DNA of 64,000 nucleotides from Micromonospora pallida (GTDB lineage Bacteria > Actinomycetota > Actinomycetes > Mycobacteriales > Micromonosporaceae). The notes below the pieces were generated by a model. The model did no database searches and had not been told where the DNA came from. It saw only the letters and a program-made list of their open reading frames with translations. The DNA lies in contig NZ_FMHW01000002.1 in NCBI RefSeq assembly GCF_900090325.1, forward strand, positions 1,674,001-1,738,000, read 5' to 3'. Every line of letters starts with the position of its first letter. Position 1 is the stretch's first letter. The translations under genes were made by a program, and so were the position numbers. Positions 34,511-44,300 of the stretch are shown piece by piece.

Positions 34511-35962
34511 ATGAGTGGCATGGACGCCGAGGGTGACGCGCCGAAGGCCGGAACCGGCGCGGCGCGCGCGGGTGCCCGCCAGGAGGAGCGTCGTTCCGCC
34601 GTGGCCGTGGCCGGTGCCGCGGCGCTCGGCGGCTTCCTGTTCGGGTACGACACCGCCGTGATCAACGGCGCGGTGGACGCCATCCAGGCCGAGTTTGACC
34701 TGCGGGCGGTGGTGCTCGGGACCGCGGTCTCCTCGGCGCTGCTCGGCGGCGCGGTCGGCGCCTGGTTCGCCGGGCCGCTGGCCGACCGGGTCGGTCGGGT
34801 GCGGGTGATGCTGATCGCCGCGATCATCTTCGTGCTCAGCAGCGTCGGCTCGGCGCTCGCGGTGGGGCCGACGAGCCTGACCGCGTGGCGGGTCGTCAGC
34901 GGACTGGCGGTCGGGGCGGCCAGCGTGATCGCTCCGGCGTACATCGCCGAGGTGGCACCGGCGAAGCAGCGTGGGCGTCTCGGCTCCCTGCAACAGTTCG
35001 CCATCGTCACCGGCATCTTCGCCGCGCTGCTGGTCGACTACGCCCTGGCGTCCTCGGCCGGCGGTGCCAGCGGCGACGTGCCGTGGGGCGGGACGGCGTG
35101 GCGGTGGATGTTCGCCTCGGCCGCGGTGCCCGCGACGATCTACGGGGTGATCGCGCTGCGGATCCCGGAGTCACCCCGATACCTCGTGCGACGGGGGCAC
35201 CTCGACCAGGCACATGAGGTACTGAACCGGTACGTCGGCGACGGGGTACGGCTACGCGAGATCGAACGGTCGCTCGCCGGAGGGAACGAGTCCGTGCGGT
35301 TGTCGGATCTTCGCGGCACGGGCCGAGGCGGGCGGCGTCTGGGCCTGCTGCCGATCGTCTGGGTCGGCATCGTCCTGGCGGTGCTACAGCAGTTCGTCGG
35401 CATCAACGTGATCTTCTACTACTCGACCACCCTGTGGCGGGCCGTCGGTTTCACGGAGGAGAACGCGCTGCTGACGAGCGTGATCACCAGCGTGGTGAAC
35501 ATCCTCGCCACGCTCCTCGCGATCTCGCTCATCGACAGGGTCGGCCGCAAGCCCCTACTGGCCGTCGGTGCGGGTGGCATGGTGCTCACTCTCGCCACCC
35601 TGGCCTGGTGTTTCAGCCGTGCCACCGGCTCCGGCGAGAACCTGACCCTCCCGCCCGGCCTCGACGTGATCGCTCTCCTCGCGGCCAACCTCTACGTGGT
35701 GGCCTTCGCGACGAGTTGGGGGCCCGTGCTCTGGGTGATGCTCGGCGAGATGTTCAACAACCGGATCCGCGGCACCGCCATCGCCGTCGCCGGAGCCGCC
35801 CAGTGGGTCGCGAACTGGCTGGTGACCGTCAGTTTCCCGAGCATCGCCCAGGTCAGTCTCCCGATCGCGTACGGCCTCTACGCCGCCTTCGCGGCCCTCG
35901 CCCTCGTCTTCGTGACACGTGCCGTGCCGGAGACCAAGGGCCGTGAGCTGGAGACGATGTGA
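34511..35962 (+). CDS. MFS sugar-porter family transporter
   Basis: A 483-residue permease with twelve predicted membrane segments and the sugar-porter signatures GGFLFGYDTAVINGA (TM1), LADRVGRVRV (loop 2-3), RIPESPRYLV (middle), QQFVGINVIFYYS (TM7), DRVGRKPLL (loop 8-9) and VPETKGRELE (C-terminus). ATG 34511 and ATG 34520 are both possible starts. It probably imports a sugar or polyol by proton symport. It lies between the two biosynthetic blocks but does not look like a drug exporter, so I do not link it to the product. Confidence 0.88.
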   Translation: MSGMDAEGDAPKAGTGAARAGARQEERRSAVAVAGAAALGGFLFGYDTAVINGAVDAIQAEFDLRAVVLGTAVSSALLGGAVGAWFAGPLADRVGRVRVMLIAAIIFVLSSVGSALAVGPTSLTAWRVVSGLAVGAASVIAPAYIAEVAPAKQRGRLGSLQQFAIVTGIFAALLVDYALASSAGGASGDVPWGGTAWRWMFASAAVPATIYGVIALRIPESPRYLVRRGHLDQAHEVLNRYVGDGVRLREIERSLAGGNESVRLSDLRGTGRGGRRLGLLPIVWVGIVLAVLQQFVGINVIFYYSTTLWRAVGFTEENALLTSVITSVVNILATLLAISLIDRVGRKPLLAVGAGGMVLTLATLAWCFSRATGSGENLTLPPGLDVIALLAANLYVVAFATSWGPVLWVMLGEMFNNRIRGTAIAVAGAAQWVANWLVTVSFPSIAQVSLPIAYGLYAAFAALALVFVTRAVPETKGRELETM

Positions 35963-36008
35963 GCAGGTGCTCCGTTCGGCATGCGGTAGTCCGCCACCAG
36001 CCTGCGAA

Positions 36009-36611
36009 TCAGAGCGGGCTCGGGCGGCGCAGGTCGTCGAGGTGGTCGGCGAGGACGGCCCGCAAGCGGGCGGGTGGCATCAGGTCGGGGTGCAGCAGGG
36101 CGTGCAGGGCGAGCCCGTCGACCAGGGCGTGCAGCCGGGCCGTCTCGCTCGGCACGTCCCGGTCGGCGGCCATCAGCCCGGCATTGGCGAGCGTGGTGAC
36201 GGCGAGTTCGGTGGCCCGCCGTACGCCGTCGTCGGCCTCGGCCAGTCGGGTCCGGGCCACGGGCTCGGCCGGGGCGCGGGCGGCGAGCAGCAGCCACACC
36301 TCCATCTCCCGGACGCGCTGCTGGTCCAGCGGCAGGAACTCCTCCAGCATCCGTTGGACGACGTCGCGGGGTGGCCCGGTCCAGTCACCGGCGTGGAAGC
36401 GCTCGGTCGCCTTCTTGAGGACGTGCTCCATGGCGAAGGAGAGCAGCTCGGTCTGGGTGGTGAAGTAGTGCCGCAGCGCGCTGGGTGACCAGCCGGCCTC
36501 GGCCGCGATGCTGCGGACGGTCGCGGCGGCGGCCCCGTCCCGGTAGACGACGCGCCACATCGCCTCGGCCAGTTCTGCACGCCGGGCCTCGTGGTCGACG
36601 ATCTTGGGCAA
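36009..36611 (-). CDS. TetR-family transcriptional regulator
   Basis: About 200 residues from TTG 36611, chosen because GGAGGGG precedes it by a few bases; the open frame extends to 36701 but that would run past the divergent gene's promoter. The N-terminal HTH is classic TetR (RRAELAEAMWRVVYRDGA, TVRSIAAEAGWSPSALRHYF). The C-terminal ligand domain is divergent. It is transcribed away from the membrane-protein gene at 36682, and an inverted repeat in the 70-bp gap is a likely operator. Confidence 0.88.
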   Translation of the reverse strand: MPKIVDHEARRAELAEAMWRVVYRDGAAAATVRSIAAEAGWSPSALRHYFTTQTELLSFAMEHVLKKATERFHAGDWTGPPRDVVQRMLEEFLPLDQQRVREMEVWLLLAARAPAEPVARTRLAEADDGVRRATELAVTTLANAGLMAADRDVPSETARLHALVDGLALHALLHPDLMPPARLRAVLADHLDDLRRPSPL

Positions 36612-36629
36612 CGGCCCCTCCGGCTGGTG

Positions 36630-36659
36630 TGTGCGACCCGCTGCTACGGTTATCGCACA
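36630..36659. promoter_or_regulatory. Candidate TetR operator in divergent promoter region
   Basis: TGTGCGA (36630-36636) and TCGCACA (36653-36659) form an inverted repeat with a 16-nt spacer between the TetR gene and the divergent membrane-protein gene. The position suits repression of both genes. Confidence 0.45.
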
Positions 36660-36681
36660 GCGTACTAAAAAGAGGTGGTAC

Positions 36682-37224
36682 ATGCTCGTCGGACTGATCA
36701 TCGCGTGTGAGGTCGCCTTCTGGGTCGTACTGGCGGCCGGGCTGATCGCCCGCTACCCGCTACGGCGTCCCCGGCTGGGTGCCGCCCTGCTGTTGGCGGT
36801 GCCCCTGGTCGACGTCGTGCTCCTCGTCGCCACCCTGATCGACCTGCGCTCCGGCGGCACCGCCACGCTCGCGCACGGCCTCGCCGCCGCGTACCTCGGC
36901 TTCTCGGTGGCCTTCGGCCACAGCATGGTGCGCTGGGCCGACCAGCGCTTCGCCCATCGGTTCGCCGGCGGCCCGCCGCCGGTCAAGCCGCCCCGCTACG
37001 GCTCGGCCCGCACCCGGCACGAGTGGCGCGAGTGGGGGAAGGCCCTGCTCGGCTGGGCCGTCGCCTGCGCCCTGCTGGTCGGCGGGATCGTCCTGGTCGA
37101 CGACCCGGACCGGACCCGGGAGCTGGAGGCCTGGATCGGCCGGCTCAGCCTGGTCGTCGTGATCTGGCTGGTCTGCTGGCCGCTGTACTACACGGTCTTC
37201 CCCAAGCGGGAGCCGCGCCGCTGA
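36682..37224 (+). CDS. Integral membrane protein of unknown function
   Basis: A 180-residue protein. ATG 36682 follows AGAGGTGG. Five hydrophobic segments are visible: IIACEVAFWVVLAAGLIA, LGAALLLAVPLVDVVLLVA, HGLAAAYLGFSVAFG, LLGWAVACALLVGGIVLV and LSLVVVIWLVCWPLYYTV. The loop between the third and fourth is Arg/Pro-rich and probably cytoplasmic. Similar proteins are common in actinomycetes without assigned role. It is divergent from the TetR gene and probably controlled by it. Confidence 0.75.
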   Translation: MLVGLIIACEVAFWVVLAAGLIARYPLRRPRLGAALLLAVPLVDVVLLVATLIDLRSGGTATLAHGLAAAYLGFSVAFGHSMVRWADQRFAHRFAGGPPPVKPPRYGSARTRHEWREWGKALLGWAVACALLVGGIVLVDDPDRTRELEAWIGRLSLVVVIWLVCWPLYYTVFPKREPRR

Positions 37225-37236
37225 CCTCGACACGGC

Positions 37237-37284
37237 GATCGTGGTGGGAAAGGGCCCCCAGGAGGGCCCTTTCCCACCACGATC
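37237..37284. terminator. Long bidirectional hairpin terminator
   Basis: A perfect 21-bp inverted repeat (left arm 37237-37257, right arm 37264-37284, 6-nt loop) starts GATCGTGGTGGG and ends CCCACCACGATC. It sits between convergent genes, 12 bp after one stop and 15 bp from the other. Confidence 0.85.
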
Positions 37285-37299
37285 CGAGCCGGTGGGGTG

Positions 37300-38328
37300 T
37301 CAGCGCTGCGGCTTGTGGGCGGCGATCAGTTCCCAGCCACCGGGGAGGACCTCGATCTTCTCGAAGCCGGTCTCGGTGAGCAGGCTGGTGTAGAACTCCA
37401 CCTCCCGCAGCCGACTGACGCAGCTGTCCACCCCGATCAAGAAGTACGACCAGAAGAACTGCATCGCCAGCCGGTCCGGCGTGCGGAACTCCTCGCAGAT
37501 CAGCAGCATCCCGCCCGGCGGCAGGGCCGCGTACGCCTTCTCCACCAGCATCCGGGCGACGTCGTTGGGCCAGTCGTGCAGCACCCGGACGAAGGAGATC
37601 GTGTCGTACCCGGTGGGCAGCGGCTCGGCGAAGAAGTCGCCGCCGACGAAGCCGAGTCGCTCCGGGTCGACGCACTCGGCCCGGGTCTGCTCGACCAGCG
37701 GCCCGACCGCCGGCAGGTTGTAGACGTCGACCCGTAGCTCCGGGGCGTCCCGGATCACCCGCGCGGCGAGGGTGCCGGCGCCGCCGCCGACATCGAGGAA
37801 GCGGCGACGCCCCGACCAGAGCCGGTCGGCGTGCTGGCCGAAGACCTCGAGCACCGGGCCGAGCCCGACCGACATGCTCTGCTCGAACGACGCGGTCTGC
37901 TCGTCGGTCTTCGGCGGCCAGGCGAAGTCGTCGTCGGTCATGCTGACCTCGCCGCGCAGGCTGTCGGCCAGCCGGCCGTGCAGCCGCCGCCACGGGTACT
38001 GGTCCCGGTCGCGTTCGAGCGAGCCCGGTCCGACCACCGCCCGTACGGCGTCCCGCAACCCGGGCGCCGCCCGGTAGCTGGCCTCGGTGATGTCGTCGCT
38101 CTTCTCCTCCCGTTCGACGACGCCGACGCTCTCCAGGCAGTCGAGGAACTTGTAGAGCCGCAGCGGCCGTACGTCGAACCGGGTCGCCAGTTCACCGAGG
38201 GCCACCGGGCCGGGCTCCAGCGCGTCGAGCAGCCCCATGGCCAGCGCGGTCTCCAGCACGTCCATCGCCTTGCTGGCGTTGAACAGCAGACTCATCAGCG
38301 CGCGCGGCGACAACGACGGAGTGCTCAT
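37300..38328 (-). CDS. SAM-dependent methyltransferase (O-methyltransferase-like, winged-helix dimerisation domain)
   Basis: A 342-residue protein from ATG 38328, which overlaps the PLP-enzyme stop (ATGA); an in-frame ATG at 38346 is less likely. The N-terminal ~100 residues are a winged-helix dimerisation domain (LMSLLFNASKAMDVLETAL, FDVRPLRLYKFLDCLESVGV). The Rossmann SAM motif FLDVGGGAGT lies near residue 180, followed by VRVLHDWPN. Related enzymes in sibiromycin/anthramycin-type clusters C-methylate kynurenine-derived rings (family knowledge). Here, third in a TDO/kynureninase operon, ring methylation of an anthranilate or kynurenine unit is a reasonable inference; O- or N-methylation cannot be excluded. 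Confidence 0.85.
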   Translation of the reverse strand: MSTPSLSPRALMSLLFNASKAMDVLETALAMGLLDALEPGPVALGELATRFDVRPLRLYKFLDCLESVGVVEREEKSDDITEASYRAAPGLRDAVRAVVGPGSLERDRDQYPWRRLHGRLADSLRGEVSMTDDDFAWPPKTDEQTASFEQSMSVGLGPVLEVFGQHADRLWSGRRRFLDVGGGAGTLAARVIRDAPELRVDVYNLPAVGPLVEQTRAECVDPERLGFVGGDFFAEPLPTGYDTISFVRVLHDWPNDVARMLVEKAYAALPPGGMLLICEEFRTPDRLAMQFFWSYFLIGVDSCVSRLREVEFYTSLLTETGFEKIEVLPGGWELIAAHKPQR

Positions 38329-39452
38329 CCTCGTAATCCCTGCCATTCCTGTTCGAGTACGTCCATGAACTCGTCGATCTCGTCGAGGGTGTTGAAGACG
38401 TGCGGGCCGATCCGCAGGTAGCCACGCCAGCTACAGATCATGTTCCGGGCGGCGAGGCGGTACTTGAAAGCCTCCCCGTCCGGGATGTCGAGGCAGACCA
38501 CGCCGCCCCGCTCCGGGCCGACCGGGCTGACCACCGGGATGCCGGCCGCCTCGGCCCGGTCGATGACCCGCTGCGTGCAGCGCAGCGAGTGCGACCGGAT
38601 CGTCTCGATGCCGACCCCGGCCAGCAGGTCCAGGCCGACCTGGGAGATGAGCGAGGTCAGCGGGTACGGCGTGCCGCCGGCGAAGCGCTGCGCGCCGTCG
38701 GCGAAGCCGTTCGACGGCTGGAAGGTCAGCGCCCGGTCGCCCGCCTGCCAGCCGGTCGCCGTCGGGGTGAGGTCGGGCAGCAGGTCGGGACGGACGTAGA
38801 GGAAGGCCGTCCCCGCCCCGCACATCCACTTGTGCGCGCCGCCGAGCAGGAAGTCGACACCGAGTGCGGTGACGTCCAGCGGCATGATCCCGACGCTCTG
38901 GAAGGCGTCCACCACCACTTTGGCCCCGACCGAGTGCGCGTGCTTCACCAGCCGGGCGAGGTCGACGGTGGCCCCGGACGTGAAGCTCGCGTGCGTCACG
39001 CACACCAGCAGCGTCCGCTCGTCGATCTGCTCCTCCAGCGCGTCCTGGTCGATCCGGGGGCCGCCGGTCCCGACCACGACGGGCTGCGCGCCGTGGCGGC
39101 GGAACGCGTTCCAGATGAACGGCACGGTGGGGAACTCGAGGTCGGTGGTGACCACCCGGTCGCGGGGCGCCCGGTAGTCGAAGCAGGAGGCCACCCGGAC
39201 CAGCAGGGTGCTCAGGTTGGCGTCGGTGACCACGCTGCCGGCGGGCGCGCCGATGAACGCGGCCACCCCGTCCGCGTACCGGTCGAGCCCCTCGTGCCAG
39301 CCGCCCCAGACGTCGTCCCGCCAGGTGCGCAGGGTCTCCCAGTAGCCGGCCAGGACATCCTGGACGCCCCGGGGCACCGCCCCGGTGGAGTTGCTGTTCA
39401 GGTAGACGCAGGTTTCCAGGACGGGGAACTGCGCGCGGAAGGCCGCGTCCAC
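38325..39452 (-). CDS. Kynureninase-like class V PLP enzyme
   Basis: A 375-residue class V aminotransferase-fold protein. GTG 39452 begins one base after the dioxygenase stop. The opening VYLNSNSTGAVPRGVQDVL, then WRDDVWGGWHEGLDRYADG, resembles kynureninase. The PLP lysine is in GGAHKWMCGAG. The mid-section DANLSTLLVRVASCF and VVDAFQSVGIMPLDV match the family. Kynureninases cleave kynurenine to anthranilate and alanine. The HKW form of the lysine motif is also used by epimerase and desulfurase relatives, so the assignment leans on its place between a tryptophan dioxygenase and a methyltransferase. Confidence 0.78.
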   Translation of the reverse strand: MDAAFRAQFPVLETCVYLNSNSTGAVPRGVQDVLAGYWETLRTWRDDVWGGWHEGLDRYADGVAAFIGAPAGSVVTDANLSTLLVRVASCFDYRAPRDRVVTTDLEFPTVPFIWNAFRRHGAQPVVVGTGGPRIDQDALEEQIDERTLLVCVTHASFTSGATVDLARLVKHAHSVGAKVVVDAFQSVGIMPLDVTALGVDFLLGGAHKWMCGAGTAFLYVRPDLLPDLTPTATGWQAGDRALTFQPSNGFADGAQRFAGGTPYPLTSLISQVGLDLLAGVGIETIRSHSLRCTQRVIDRAEAAGIPVVSPVGPERGGVVCLDIPDGEAFKYRLAARNMICSWRGYLRIGPHVFNTLDEIDEFMDVLEQEWQGLRG

Positions 39453-39453
39453 G

Positions 39454-40176
39454 TCAGCCCGCCGCGTCCGGGGCGATCCCGCTCGGCTCCTTCGGCCCCC
39501 CGACGAGCGCGGTACGCGCCTGCCACAGGTCCGGGAAGAACCGGTGGTCGATCAGCTTGGCCAGCCAGTTCGCCGGGCTGCCCTGGGTGCCCGTCGGGCC
39601 GTGGCTGCCGATCCGGATGGCGATCTTGTAGTGCCGCACTCGCCAGAGCGACACCCGTTCGTCCCAGTCGACCATCGCCTCGGCCATCCGGTAGACCGGG
39701 TCGGCGGGGCTGCCCGCGTAGAGCTTGCGCAGGTCGATCTGCCGGTCGGTGAGGTACCGGGCGAACGCCTGGTCGAGCTGCCGGCTGGCAGCCTGCGCCT
39801 GCTTCCAGCCCGGGGACTCCGCGCCGGAGCCGTTGCCGAACGCGGGCACCAGGGCCTGGAAGGTGGCCGGCGGCAGGTACCGGAACATGTCCAACTGGTC
39901 GGTGACGAGCCGGACGGCGAGCGAGGCCCGGCCCAGCAGGAGTTCGGCCTCCGACAGCTCGCCGTCGTCGATCCGCTCGGCCGCCTCGGTCAGCTCGGCC
40001 ACCGCCAGCTTGAACCACAGCTCGGCGGACTGGTGCACCACCTGGAAGAGCAGTTCGTCCCGGTGGACCATCGCCGCCGGTTCCCGTTGCAGCGTGAGTA
40101 GTTCGTCCGTACGCATGTAACGCGCGTAGTCCGTGGCGCCCTCGCCGGGGAGCACGGGCGCGTGGTCTCGCTTCAC
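39454..40176 (-). CDS. kynA: Tryptophan 2,3-dioxygenase
   Basis: A 240-residue haem dioxygenase. GTG 40176 was chosen because GGAAGGGA precedes it by 7 bp and the protein then begins shortly before the conserved DYARYMRTDELLTLQ. Other landmarks are HRDELLFQVVHQSAELWFKL, DQLDMFRYLPPATF, the haem-ligand region WRVRHYKIAIRIGS and GPTGTQGS. It opens the indole ring of tryptophan to N-formylkynurenine. It is first in a tight three-gene operon with kynureninase and methyltransferase genes. No kynurenine formamidase or 3-monooxygenase gene is in the operon. Confidence 0.9.
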   Translation of the reverse strand: MKRDHAPVLPGEGATDYARYMRTDELLTLQREPAAMVHRDELLFQVVHQSAELWFKLAVAELTEAAERIDDGELSEAELLLGRASLAVRLVTDQLDMFRYLPPATFQALVPAFGNGSGAESPGWKQAQAASRQLDQAFARYLTDRQIDLRKLYAGSPADPVYRMAEAMVDWDERVSLWRVRHYKIAIRIGSHGPTGTQGSPANWLAKLIDHRFFPDLWQARTALVGGPKEPSGIAPDAAG

Positions 40177-41374
40177 AGAATCGTCCCTTCCGTGGGTGGG
40201 CGCGCGCCCGGTCGGAGTGCGTCCGGGGTCATCGCGCGGCCCATTATCCAGTGATGCCCGGCAATCAAAAGGACGCCCCCCGGGTATCGGCGGCAGGTCG
40301 GGAAGAGGTGCCGGTCGACGCCGGTGCCGGAAATGAGCCGGTAATTCGCGAGTGTGCCGAGGGCGGTCGTGCGGCGCGCCGCACGACGGGGCCCGCCGCA
40401 GCGCCGCCCCGATCGAGCCGTTCGGTGGACTGGTTGCCAACTGTCCGATGAGGACTTTCCGGCCGGGTCGGTCGCCGGGAGCGAGCCGGACGGACGGATG
40501 TCGGAAGGTGGACAGACCCATCGTGTCAAGCCCGGTCGGTCGGCTCCCCGACAGTCGGTGGGCCCGGTCGCCCGTGCGGTGTTTCGCGCGAGTAAACCGC
40601 TGGTAAAGGCTGTACTCCACAGTGGTCCTGGTGGCTGGTGCCACGTCATCCGGACGGCCGGTGGCCGGTGGGGCGGGTGCCGGATGTTGCGGCGGGCGGT
40701 GCCCCGCCTAGAGTCGGTTCCGCCATTCGATCGAGATATGTATCTTCCCCGAAATTATGAGGCGGCTGGCTGTGCCACAGTGGACCGAGCCTGCCCGCCG
40801 GGCTCCCCTGATCGACAAAAGACTGTCCAAAACCGGCGTAACGAAGTTGGTTGCGTCCGCAAGCAGCGCCGCTGCTAGCATCCCGGTGCGATCCACTGGA
40901 GTTGCGTGAAAGACCCCGCCGGGCTGATGCTGTGGCGGAATTGTTGGTGGCTGTTCCGGCCCCTGGGCCGGTGGTGACCCGTGCCCATTCCCGACCTGCT
41001 GGGACAGGTCGGCCGGGGCGGGAATGGATATTGGGGTGTGCTGTGGGTGAGGTTTCTGAGCGGTCGACGTCCGGCCGCGCACCGTGGCCCGGAATAGGCG
41101 CGCCGACGACACATTCCGCCGTCCCCGAATCGCCGAAGGTAGCTTTTCTCCGTCCGTCGCCAGTGCGACCAGGGTCGGACCGGGGCGCGCGCTGGCGTCC
41201 CCGGGCCGTGCCCGGGGCCGTGGTGGCGACCGGGGGCGCCCGTACCTGCTGACCCGACTTCCGAGCCTGCTACCCACCGCGTCGGCACCTCCCCGACCGG
41301 TCGACCCGCGCCACCTCGACGACGAGGCCCGGCCGGGCCCGGTCGACGGAGCACTCTCCCCTGAGGACACGTCC
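40177..41374. other. Long divergent intergenic region (~1.2 kb) between tryptophan operon and PKS genes
   Basis: I see no supported gene. The stretch around 40720-40880 is relatively AT-rich for this genome and probably holds promoter elements. A 22-bp perfect palindrome lies at 40366-40387 (listed separately). An open frame in the PKS-1 frame begins at 41084, but the residues before 41375 are Arg/Pro-rich and lack family similarity. Confidence 0.6.
40366..40387. promoter_or_regulatory. 22-bp perfect palindrome, possible operator
   Basis: The half-site GTCGTGCGGCG is followed immediately by its exact reverse complement with no spacer, 190 bp upstream of the tryptophan 2,3-dioxygenase start and ~1 kb upstream of PKS-1. 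A loopless palindrome suits a dimeric regulator better than a terminator. The regulator is unknown. Confidence 0.5.
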
Positions 41375-44300
41375 ATGCAGCATCCCGATCAGGCAGCGTC
41401 GCGTCACGATTCGCCCACCGCGCCGACGGTGGAGGAATGGCTCCGGCAGCACCTGGCCGTCCAGCTCGGTCTGGACGCCGCTGGTCTGGACGCGCACGAG
41501 CGATTCCACCGGTACGGTCTCACTTCCCTGCGCGCCGCAGGACTTATCGCCGGGCTCTCCCAGTTTCTCGGGCGGCCACTTCCGGCGACCCTTGTCTGGG
41601 ACCACCCGACCATCGATTCGCTGGTGCGGTTCCTCAGCGCGGGGGATCGGGCACCCTCCGTGCCGGACGCCCGCCCGGCGGTACGCGAATCGGAACCGAT
41701 CGCGATCATCGGAATGGCGTGCCGCTTCCCGGGAGCACGGAACACTGACGCCTACTGGCAATTGCTGACCGAGGGTGTCGACGCCATTACTGAGGTGCCG
41801 ACCGATCGGTGGGACGTCGACCATTTCTACAGTTCCGCACCGGACGCGCCGGGCCGGACGAGCACCCGTTGGGGCGGTTTCCTCGACCAGGTGGACCACT
41901 TCGACGCGGGGTTCTTCGGTCTGGCCCCGCGCGAGGTCATCCAGATGGACCCGCAGCAGCGGCTGTTCCTCGAACTGGCGTGGGAGGCGCTGGAGGACGC
42001 CGGCATCGCCCCCGGCAGCCTGAAGGACAGCCCCACCGGCGTGTTCTGCGGCGCGATGTGGCAGGACTACGCCCGGCTCGCCGCCCGTGATCCCGAGGAC
42101 GTCACCGCGCACACCGCGACCGGCCACGACCTGAGCGTGATCCCGGCCCGGGTGTCGTACCTGCTCGGACTCCAGGGGCCGAGCCTGGCCGTCAACACCG
42201 CCTGCTCGTCCTCCCTGGTCGCGGTCCACCTCGCCTGCCAGAGCCTGCGCTCCGGCGAGTCGACGGTGGCGCTCGCCGGCGGCGTCAACCTGACCATCGC
42301 CCCGGACAGCACCGTGGCGATGTCGAAGTTCGGGGCGATGGCGCCGGACGGCCGGTCCAAGGCCTTTGACGCGCGGGCCAACGGCTACGTGCGGGGCGAG
42401 GGCGCCGGCATCGTCGTGCTCAAGCCGCTGTCCCGGGCGCTCGCCGACGGCGACCCGGTGCACTGCGTGATCCGCGGCTCGACGGTCAACAACGACGGCT
42501 TCAGCAACGGGCTCACCGCCCCCAACCCGCAGGCGCAGGTGGCCATGCTCCAGGCCGCCTACCAGCGGGCGGGCGTGGCGCCCGAGCGGGTCCACTACGT
42601 GGAGACGCACGGCACCGGAACGTTCCTCGGCGACCCGATCGAGGCCAACGCGATCGGCGCCGTGCTCGGCGCGAACCGTCCCGCCGACCGGCCCCTGGTG
42701 ATCGGGTCGGTCAAGACCAACATCGGCCACCTGGAGGCCGCCGCCGGCATCGCCGGCCTGATCAAGACCGCGCTCGCGATCCGGCACCAGACCGTCCCGC
42801 CGAACCTGCACTTCACCCAGCCGAACCCGCACATCGACTTCGAGCGGCTCCGGTTGCGCGTCCCCGGCACCGTCGAGTCCTGGCCGTCCCCGGAGGAGAA
42901 GCCGCTCGCCGGCGTCAGCGCCTTCGGCTTCGGCGGCACGAACTGCCACGTGGTACTGGAGGGGGCGACCCCGCAACCGGTCCACCTGCTCCCGCTGTCC
43001 GCTCCGGATCCCGCCGCGCTGCGGGTGGCCGCCCGCGCCGTACGGGAGGCCGCCACCGGCCCGGTCGCCCTGGCGGATCTCGGCTACACCGCCGCCCGCC
43101 AGCGCACCGACCAGCCGTACCGGCTCGCCCTGCCCGCCCGTACCCGGGACGAGCTGGTCGACCGACTCGACCAGTGGCTCGCCCCCACGTCCGAACCCGT
43201 TCCCGCGCCGTCGTCGCCGCCCCGGGTGGTGTTCGTGTTTCCGGGTCAGGGTGGTCAGTGGTGGGGGATGGGTCGGGAGTTGGCTCGGTGTGAGCCGGTG
43301 TTCCGTGGGGTGTTGCGGGAGTGTGGGGCGGCGTTTTCGGAGTTTGTGGACTGGTCGTTGGTGGAGGTGTTGGAGGGGGAGTCGGTTCCTGAGGGGATCG
43401 ATGTGGTGCAGCCTGTGTTGTTTGCCGTTGAGGTGGGGTTGGCGGCGTTGTGGCGGTCGTGGGGTGTGGAGCCTGCGGCGGTGGTGGGGCATTCGATGGG
43501 GGAGGTCGCGGCGGCGTATGTCGCTGGGGCGTTGTCGTTGTCGGATGCGGCTCGGGTGATCTGTGAGCGCAGTGGTTTGTTGCGGCGGATTTCGGGTCGT
43601 GGGGCGATGGCGGTGGTGGAGTTGCCGGCCGGTGAGGTTGAGGCGGTGGTGGCTCCGTTTGGTGGTGCGGTGGTGGTGGCGGCTCTGAATGGGCCGGTGA
43701 CGACGGTGGTGGCGGGTTCGTCGGAGGCGGTGGACGCGGTGGTGGCGTCGCTGTCGGGTCGGGGGGTGTTCGCGCGGCGGGTGCAGGTGGATGTGGCGTC
43801 GCACAGTCCGCAGGTTGATGAGTTGCGGGATGAGTTGGTAGCGCGGTTGGTGCCGGTGTCGCCGCGTCGGGCGGTGGTGCCGTTGTATTCGACGGTGCGG
43901 GGGGAGGTTCTTGCTGGTACGGAGTTGGATGCGGGGTACTGGTGGGAGAATTTGCGGGAGCCGGTGCGGTTCGCGCCGATGGTGGACCGGTTGTTGGGTG
44001 ACGGGTCGACCTGCTTCCTCGAGATCAGCCCCCACCCGGTCCTCGGCGCCGCCATCGAGCAGAGCCAGGCCCGACACCCCGGTCGGGGCATGACGCTCGC
44101 CTCGACCCGCCGGGACGAGGACGAGCGCGCCGCGCTGCTCGACACGGCGGCCCGGCTCTACCAGCTCGGACAGCCGATCCACTGGCCGGCCCTGTACCCG
44201 CAGGACGTGGTGCCGGTCGCGTGGCCGTCCGCATCGGACACGCCGGCCGACCCGGCCCGGCCCACCTCGCAGACCGCGCCCGGCACCGCGTCCGACGTGC

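Noticed and set aside
34511..35962. MFS gene as the self-resistance exporter of the biosynthetic cluster
   Set aside because: Its motifs are those of sugar porters (PESPR, PETKGRELE), not of drug:H+ antiporters.
40177..41374. Possible small gene or CRISPR/attachment structure in the 1.2-kb gap before PKS-1
   Set aside because: No spaced repeats, tRNA-like fold or ORF with family similarity; only the 22-bp palindrome stands out.
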